Assembly (NCBI RefSeq): GCF_014633365.1
Contig: NC_068347.1
Coordinates: forward strand, 33,894,116 to 33,958,115
Reading direction: 5' to 3'
DNA length: 64,000 nt
Origin: Diospyros lotus
Lineage: Eukaryota; Streptophyta; Magnoliopsida; Ericales; Ebenaceae
Of the stretch, positions 58,591-64,000 are shown in pieces. The notes beneath the pieces were generated by a model. The model was not told the DNA's origin and searched no databases. It was given only the letters and a program-made list of their open reading frames with translations. The position numbers were made by a program, and so were the translations under genes. How positions within the stretch are numbered: the first letter of the stretch is position 1; every line of letters begins with the position of its first letter.

Positions 58591-59362
58591 TTTTTCATTT
58601 AAATACTTAAAATTTTTGGTATTTTATAGACACGTCTAAACTTATTATTTTGAGTCAATTACATAGTTAAACTTTTTGTTATTTTAATTATATCTTTGAA
58701 TTAATTGTTCTCAACAAATATATTGTCGACATGCAAAAATAGTCAACCGAGATTTGTCAAACCGTATTGATCTAGTGATCACGAACGCAAAGGGAAGAGA
58801 ACAACAACATTATCCACAAACAACGCGCAAGAATTTTTTTACGTGGTTTGGCTGGAATGGTGCCTAGTCCACGACTATTCTCTGATTTTCTCTTATAGAG
58901 TGACAATATATATTTTTTGTCATGCCTATACAATAGCTTTTGATTCCCTTTTTACAGTGTGGGATATAGACAATTTACACAAAGTTAATTGTGGTGAGGA
59001 CACCTCTTGAGGGACAAAGTGCCCTTCTTATCTCCTTAAAACTGGGAGTAAAAGTTTCACACCATGTGAAGTCTGGCCTTCCAAGGATAAGGACAAATAG
59101 ATATCAGATTCGGTTATTCTATTTCGTGGTCTTCTTTGCGAGCTGATCAGGTTGACTAGCGAGCTAAAGCCATTGCCGAGAGCTCGATTACTGTCGTAAT
59201 CAGAGCTTGCATTTTAGCAATTATGCAACCTCACAAAATCATCTTTGTTCTTGAGCCTGTTATACTCCGAGAGGTTGGCCTTTATCATTGGACCACTCCT
59301 AGCCCAAAGTTGTCTTGTCAATAGCCCAAGACAGTTCACGAAATGCCCATAACATATACTAA
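58590..59362. other. UGT4 upstream region with a probable transposon insert
   Basis: 58590-58700 resembles 8400-8510 upstream of UGT3. From about 58705 to 59355 the sequence has no counterpart there and includes wording common in plant retrotransposon LTRs (TTTACGTGGTTTGGCT). Family and borders undetermined. No gene seen. Confidence 0.4.
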
Positions 59363-59977
59363 GGGACGTTTCGTATTGGAGAAATTTTTAGATTCTTGGA
59401 AATATTAGATTGAAAATTTATATTCCCGTGTTTGGTATAATTTGTTTAAAAATGAATATTGAGAAAATAACATTCTCATGATACTTTCCCACAAAAAAAT
59501 TTTATGAGGGGTTAGAAATCCTAAATTCTCATAGACTTTACAAAGTTTTTAACAAATAAAAAGTTTAAAACACCATTTACCGTCTTACAACCCCATAACC
59601 CTTTTACAATTATTTTTATCATAACTTTCTTCTAACAAGTACACACACACATATATATATAATGTATAAAAAATAAAAAAAAATTACTTCTTAAAAAGTT
59701 GTAAGTCCCAATATTTTATATACTATAAGTAATTCATTTTTTAAATAAAAAATCAAATAAAGATAATTTTGAAAAAATATATATATTCTCACGAATGTTG
59801 CATTTAAATCAAATATAAGAATGTAAAATTTCAAAAAAAAATACCAAATATTTCTGAGAATGTTTAAATCTAACAAAATATAAAAATACATAAATCTTGG
59901 AAATCAAAGATTTTCAAGAATATTATCAGAAATCATGAAACCCACAAATTTAAAAATTTCTCCCGAACCAAACGTCC
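59363..59977. mobile_element. MITE-like element with short inverted repeats
   Basis: The left end GGGACGTTTCGTATTGGAGA and the right end (complement AGGACGTTTGGTTCGGGAGA) agree over about 27 bp, continuing AAATTTTTA. 615 bp, AT-rich, noncoding. No convincing target duplication, so the superfamily is open. Confidence 0.55.
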
Positions 59978-60702
59978 TGAGATATGCAATTGACTTAAAA
60001 AAAATTATTTATTTTTTAAGTACTTAAATTTAAAATAATAATTTAAGTACTTAAATAAAAAATATAAATATAAAAATTAAAAATATATTTGACTATTTAT
60101 TTTTTAAGGTAATTTGTGATCGAATTCCTATGTTTTGCAAATATCTTTATTGCCCTTTATATTTCAATGCCGTCAACATCCGTTAGCAAAACTGTTGCCG
60201 AATTGAGTCTTAAAATAACTTATCAATAATCTTACAAATGCTCTTGTTTTTAATAAAATTCTATGAATTACATATACTTTATTAATAAAAATGATCAATA
60301 CTCACCAAATTGAAATTTAGGAGGTTAAGAAGGATATTTCTAAAAACAGGGATATGTGAATTAAGAATTTTAAATTGATCTTTACATACATTATTCATAA
60401 AGATGGGTAATATACTTTATTAATAGTAATGTTTTCAAATGATAAGAATGGGACGACCAATTTTACCTAACCCCAGTAATTCTCCAACGGACAATATCAA
60501 CATGTGGTTAGATCCAGGCTCCAGCGGGAGGATAAGGTGGAAGCCAGCTCAGCAGTGAAACCATCGTCAGCACTGATGAATGTATGTTCAATTTAACAGT
60601 GAATCCATTCGTCATTGCAGACTGATGAATGTATGTATCAATCCAAGGACAGTTAAACTAACCGGAAAGACTCGGGCCAAAATGGCGTCCAATCGTCACC
60701 GT
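59978..60702. other. UGT4 upstream spacer
   Basis: 60110-60420 is the third copy of the upstream block seen at 2450 and 8635. The remainder aligns with 8950-9270 in front of UGT3, with small indels. Confidence 0.7.
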
Positions 60703-60729
60703 TGACGTCATTGTCTCGGGCTATATATA
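60703..60729 (+). promoter_or_regulatory. UGT4 core promoter: TGACGTCA element and TATA box
   Basis: TGACGTCA at 60703-60710 and TATATATA at 60722-60729, 68 bp before the ATG, the same layout as UGT3. Confidence 0.6.
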
Positions 60730-60796
60730 TGTGTGCATAGAGACAGGAGTTTGTATCAGAAGCGTCCATTGAAGAAGCAGATCCAGAAGCTCGAAC

Positions 60797-62170
60797 ATGG
60801 CCAGCCATCTTCGAATCCTTCTGGTTTTCTTCCCTGGGCAAGGCCACATCAATCCGTCTCTGCAATTTGCCAAGCGGCTCGGCGCCATGGGGGCCCATGT
60901 CACTCTTCTCACGGCCTACTCCGCGCTTAATCGCATGGCCGGCTCCAGGAACCCGCCGGAAGGCCTGACCTTCGCCGGATTCTCTGACGGATACGACGAC
61001 GGGTGGCAAAAGGCCGACGACTTGAAGCTCTACGTTGCAGAGCTTAGGAGACGCGGGTCGGAGGCGGTGGCGGAGGTCATCAATTCCGCTGCGGGCGAGG
61101 GGCGGCCGTTCGTCCATGTTGTCTACACCATTTTTCTTCCGTGGGTCGGCCTGGTTGCTCGTTCTCTTCACGTTCCGTCAACTTTTCTCTGGATTCAACC
61201 GGCTACCCTTCTAGATGTCTACTTCTACTACTTCAATGGCTACGGCGACGAGATAAGGAAAAATTCAGGCGACCCTTCATGGTGCCTCGAGATTCCCGGG
61301 CTGCCCCGGCTCACCGGCGGCGAGCTCTCCTCCTTTGTGCAATCCCAGGATGAGATTTTGCTTCCAGTACTTAAGGAGCACTTCGATGTTCTCAAATCTG
61401 AAACAAATCCGAAAATTCTCGTCAACACGTTTGAGGCATTGGAACCCAAAACTTTGAAAGCCATCAAGAACCTGAAAATGGCGGCTGTTGGGCCGTTGAT
61501 TCCGTCCGCATTTCTAAACGGGAAGCATCCGTCGGACACTTCTTTCTGCGGCGATATCTTTGAGAAATCCAAAGACTATGTCCACTGGTTGAACTCACAG
61601 CCCAAAGAATCCGTCGTTTATGTATCTTTCGGAAGCGTTTCTGTTCTATCGGAGCCACAAATGGAGGAGATTGCAAAAGGGTTGGTGAAATGCAACCGGC
61701 CATTTCTGTGGGTGGTGAGAAGAAACGAAAATGGCGAAAAGCAGGAAGAGAAGCTGAGCTGCAAAGACGAGCTAGAGGAGAAGGGTTTGATCGTGCCATG
61801 GTGTTCGCAGCTGGAGGTTCTGCAACACGAATCCTTGGGGTGCTTCGTGAGTCACTGCGGGTGGAATTCGACGGTGGAGAGCCTGGTTTCCGGCGTCCCG
61901 GTGGTGGCGTTCCCTCAGTGGACCGACCAGCCGACGAACGCGAAGCTGGTTGAGGATGTTTGGATGACGGGAAAACGAGTGGGTAAGAATGGGGAAGGAA
62001 TTGTGGAAAGTGAGGAGATTTACAGATGTATAGAGATGGTGATGGGAGGGGATGAGATGAGGAGAAATGCCAAGAAATGGAAGGTTGTGGCCATGGAAGC
62101 TGCCATGGAAGGTGGGTCGTCGGACTTCAATCTCAAGGCTTTTCTGGATGATGTGAGAGCAGCGATATGA
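60797..62170 (+). CDS. UGT4: UDP-glycosyltransferase, UGT75-like, intact
   Basis: 457 aa, intronless, the close paralogue of UGT3. Catalytic His17 in GQGHINPS, FSDGYDDGW near 62, VVYTIFLPW near 107 (Thr in the usual Asp position, as in UGT75), PSPG box 335-378 ending WTDQ. Differences from UGT3 include G14 for V14 in the first motif, R122, the EPKT segment near 217, C255 and E288; none removes a known catalytic residue. It is expected to be a soluble UDP-glucose-dependent transferase with an unknown acceptor. Its 3' flank lacks the Mutator-like insertions found behind UGT3 and continues into the convergent UGT5. Confidence 0.94.
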   Translation: MASHLRILLVFFPGQGHINPSLQFAKRLGAMGAHVTLLTAYSALNRMAGSRNPPEGLTFAGFSDGYDDGWQKADDLKLYVAELRRRGSEAVAEVINSAAGEGRPFVHVVYTIFLPWVGLVARSLHVPSTFLWIQPATLLDVYFYYFNGYGDEIRKNSGDPSWCLEIPGLPRLTGGELSSFVQSQDEILLPVLKEHFDVLKSETNPKILVNTFEALEPKTLKAIKNLKMAAVGPLIPSAFLNGKHPSDTSFCGDIFEKSKDYVHWLNSQPKESVVYVSFGSVSVLSEPQMEEIAKGLVKCNRPFLWVVRRNENGEKQEEKLSCKDELEEKGLIVPWCSQLEVLQHESLGCFVSHCGWNSTVESLVSGVPVVAFPQWTDQPTNAKLVEDVWMTGKRVGKNGEGIVESEEIYRCIEMVMGGDEMRRNAKKWKVVAMEAAMEGGSSDFNLKAFLDDVRAAI

Positions 62171-62960
62171 TCGTGTGAGCTTCAAATCAAAGTTTAAGAT
62201 ATCGTGGTTATTTTTTAGGTATAGCACTCTTTTGATATTTAAAATATTAAAAGGTATTGTTTTAAGTTTTTATTCTAATAAAATATTTGTACATGCATGA
62301 ATGTGTTGTGATATATGACATGAATAATCAGTTGATTGTGTTTCACCAATAATTTATAAATATAATTTTTAATTTTTAATTTATAAAAATATAAAAATAT
62401 TATATTTTTTAATTATTAAATAATATCTTATCGTATATATTAAACTTTTTGTCATATGTAAATCTAATTTTTGTGCCCTAAAAACAACATCAAATAGGTT
62501 AAATATATCAAAAAATATTGCTATGTTGTCTACTATCGAATAAGTAATTGTCTGACTAATAAAGAGAGAGATTGGCCATGCATGTGATATGGGCCCACCC
62601 ATTTCTCTTAGTCGGGCAATTGTTATGGTGTCTAATTACCTGACTAATAAAGAGAGAGATTGGCCATACATGTGACATGGGCCCACCCATTTCTCTTAGT
62701 CGGTCAATTGTTATGGTGTCTCTCAGTGGAGTAAGATAACAGTTGCCGTGTATCGGATTATAGACAGTAAACTTTTTATTTGCAACACAATAATATATTA
62801 TAAAATGACACAATATTTTTAGATATATTAATATCACAATTCCTCAAAGTATATAGTTTAAGAATGAAGTATGATGTGACTTCAAACAATATTTTTTTAA
62901 TTGAAATATGATTCATAAGTAATGATACGGTCACAGTGATTATTTTGTAACATTACTCAT
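62171..62960. other. Convergent UGT4-UGT5 spacer with a 245-bp insert
   Basis: It preserves the empty sites for both Mutator-like elements (tatttaaaa near 62236, tttaagttt near 62263). A block at 62511-62755, flanked by tatca and tatcg, is absent behind UGT3. It holds two 88-bp direct repeats (62552-62639, 62640-62721) containing CTGACTAATAAAGAGAGAGA and TATGGGCCCACCCATTTCTC-like wording. Confidence 0.75.
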
Positions 62961-64000
62961 TTATAATGTTAACGGAGATAAAAAGGGCTCATCCGGCTCT
63001 CCCCCGGCTTCGATTTCACCCAGAAAAGCCCTGAGATTCACGGTCGATGATCCGCCTTCGCCGGCGGCTTCCAAAGCCAAATCCTTCCACTTTTTTGCAT
63101 TCCTTCTCATCTCCTCCCCTTCCATCGCCATTTCTATGCACCTCTTGATCTCACCGCCTTCAACTATTCCTTCCTCGTTTTCCGTCAATCTGATCCCCGT
63201 CTTCCAGACATCTTCAATAAGCTTCGCGTTCGTCGCCTGGTCCGACCACTGTGGGAAACCCACCACCGGGACGCCGGAAACCAAGCTCTCCAATGATGAA
63301 TTCCAGCCACAATGGCTCACGAAACATCCTAATGATGGGTGTTGCAGAACCTCCACTTGCGAGCACCATGGCACGATCATCCCAAGCTCTTCGAGTTCCT
63401 CCTTGCAGCTCAGCTTGTCTTCTTGCTTCTCGCCGTTCTCCGTTCTTCTCATCACCCACAAGAACGGCCGGCGGCTCTGTATTAGCCCCCGAGCAATCTC
63501 CTCTGTTTGTCGATTCGATAGAACCAAGAGGCTCCCGAATGACAAGTAAACAACGGATTCTTTCGGCTTCGAATTCAGCCATTCGATATAGTGATCTGCT
63601 GATTTCTGAAACAAGTCTCCTCCGAATGAAGTGTCGGATGGATCTTTCCCGTCCAAGAAAGCCGAGGGGATTAACGGCCCGACGGTGACCAGGTTGATGT
63701 TCTCGACGACTTTCAGTGCCTCCGGTTCCAATGTATCAAAGGTGTTGATGAGAATTTTTGGGTTTTTTTCTGAAGCAAGAAAATCTAGATGCTCTTGGAC
63801 TAACGGCACTGCAAAGTCATAGACGTTTGAAGGTTTTATGACAGAGGGAAGGTCGCGGCTATGGAGTTGGGGCAGACCCGGCAAGTGGATGGACCACGAC
63901 GGGTCGACGACATTCTCTCTGATGGCGTCGCCGTAGCCGTTCAAGTAATGGTAGTAAACGCCGAAAAGGGCGGCGGGCTGAATCCACAGAAATGTGGACG
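62961..64000 (-). CDS. UGT5: UDP-glycosyltransferase, UGT75-like, 5' end outside the window
   Basis: The minus-strand frame is open to the right edge; about 345 C-terminal residues are visible, starting in the STFLWIQPAALFGVYYHYLNG segment. The PSPG box is complete ([20 protein letters not shown] onward, ending WSDQ; Trp codon at 63366-63368), Gln-terminated as in glucosyltransferases. The C terminus has a tail of about 17 residues beyond the UGT3/UGT4 end (EAGGEPDEPFLSPLTL). The visible part has no stop or frameshift. It is convergent with UGT4. It is the intact relative of the split pseudogene at 31973-43942. The N-terminal catalytic His lies outside the window. Confidence 0.9.
   Translation of the reverse strand, partial: STFLWIQPAALFGVYYHYLNGYGDAIRENVVDPSWSIHLPGLPQLHSRDLPSVIKPSNVYDFAVPLVQEHLDFLASEKNPKILINTFDTLEPEALKVVENINLVTVGPLIPSAFLDGKDPSDTSFGGDLFQKSADHYIEWLNSKPKESVVYLSFGSLLVLSNRQTEEIARGLIQSRRPFLWVMRRTENGEKQEDKLSCKEELEELGMIVPWCSQVEVLQHPSLGCFVSHCGWNSSLESLVSGVPVVGFPQWSDQATNAKLIEDVWKTGIRLTENEEGIVEGGEIKRCIEMAMEGEEMRRNAKKWKDLALEAAGEGGSSTVNLRAFLGEIEAGGEPDEPFLSPLTL

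Overview
The window is nuclear DNA from a flowering plant; nothing in it identifies the species. It has AT-rich spacers, intronless family-1 UDP-glycosyltransferase (UGT) genes with the plant PSPG box, and deep layers of plant LTR retrotransposons. No prokaryotic or organellar signal was seen.

Host genes. A UGT75-like cluster is spread over both ends: UGT1 (890-2272, -, complete, but its catalytic His is Gln), UGT2 (7063-8224, -, 5'-truncated copy of UGT1), UGT3 (9368-10741, +, intact), a split UGT pseudogene (31973-43942, -), UGT4 (60797-62170, +, intact, close paralogue of UGT3) and UGT5 (62961 to the right edge, -, partial). UGT3 plus the split pseudogene is a duplicated copy of the convergent pair UGT4 plus UGT5. 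The UGT4 3' flank still shows the empty sites of two Mutator-like insertions found behind UGT3.

Nested transposons, 10.8-31.5 kb. A Mutator-like element (10815-30579, 9-bp target duplication) holds a solo LTR (11112-28801, duplication gatcg). That LTR holds a second, reverse solo LTR (12813-27933, duplication ctgag), which holds a very young 13.9-kb Athila-type Ty3/gypsy element (14016-27887, duplication gcgcg). The outer Mutator-like element also carries a tandem-repeat array split by a Cassandra TRIM with 5S-rRNA-like LTRs (29121-29760). A sister Mutator-like element follows (30614-31530).

Main discovery candidate. The Athila-type element encodes gag-pol in one frame (16190-21670). Where Athila relatives carry an env-like gene it has a two-gene cassette: a basic, Cys-rich zinc-finger-like protein resembling plant-virus nucleic-acid-binding proteins (22511-23056), and an intronless LOG-type cytokinin-activating enzyme gene (23224-23883) broken by one in-frame stop. 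Copies of the polypurine tract bound the cassette.

Region 32-58.6 kb. The UGT pseudogene is cut by a solo LTR, a CACTA element and a 9-kb LTR element with near-identical LTRs but no coding interior. To its right, a gypsy-type transposon gene (Transposase_28-like, -) is split by two plus-strand LTRs, each split again by a minus-strand LTR or element. All these Tekay/Del-like LTRs share a double stem-loop whose arms co-vary. The last 6 kb (58.6-64 kb) is the UGT4/UGT5 locus with smaller insertions upstream.
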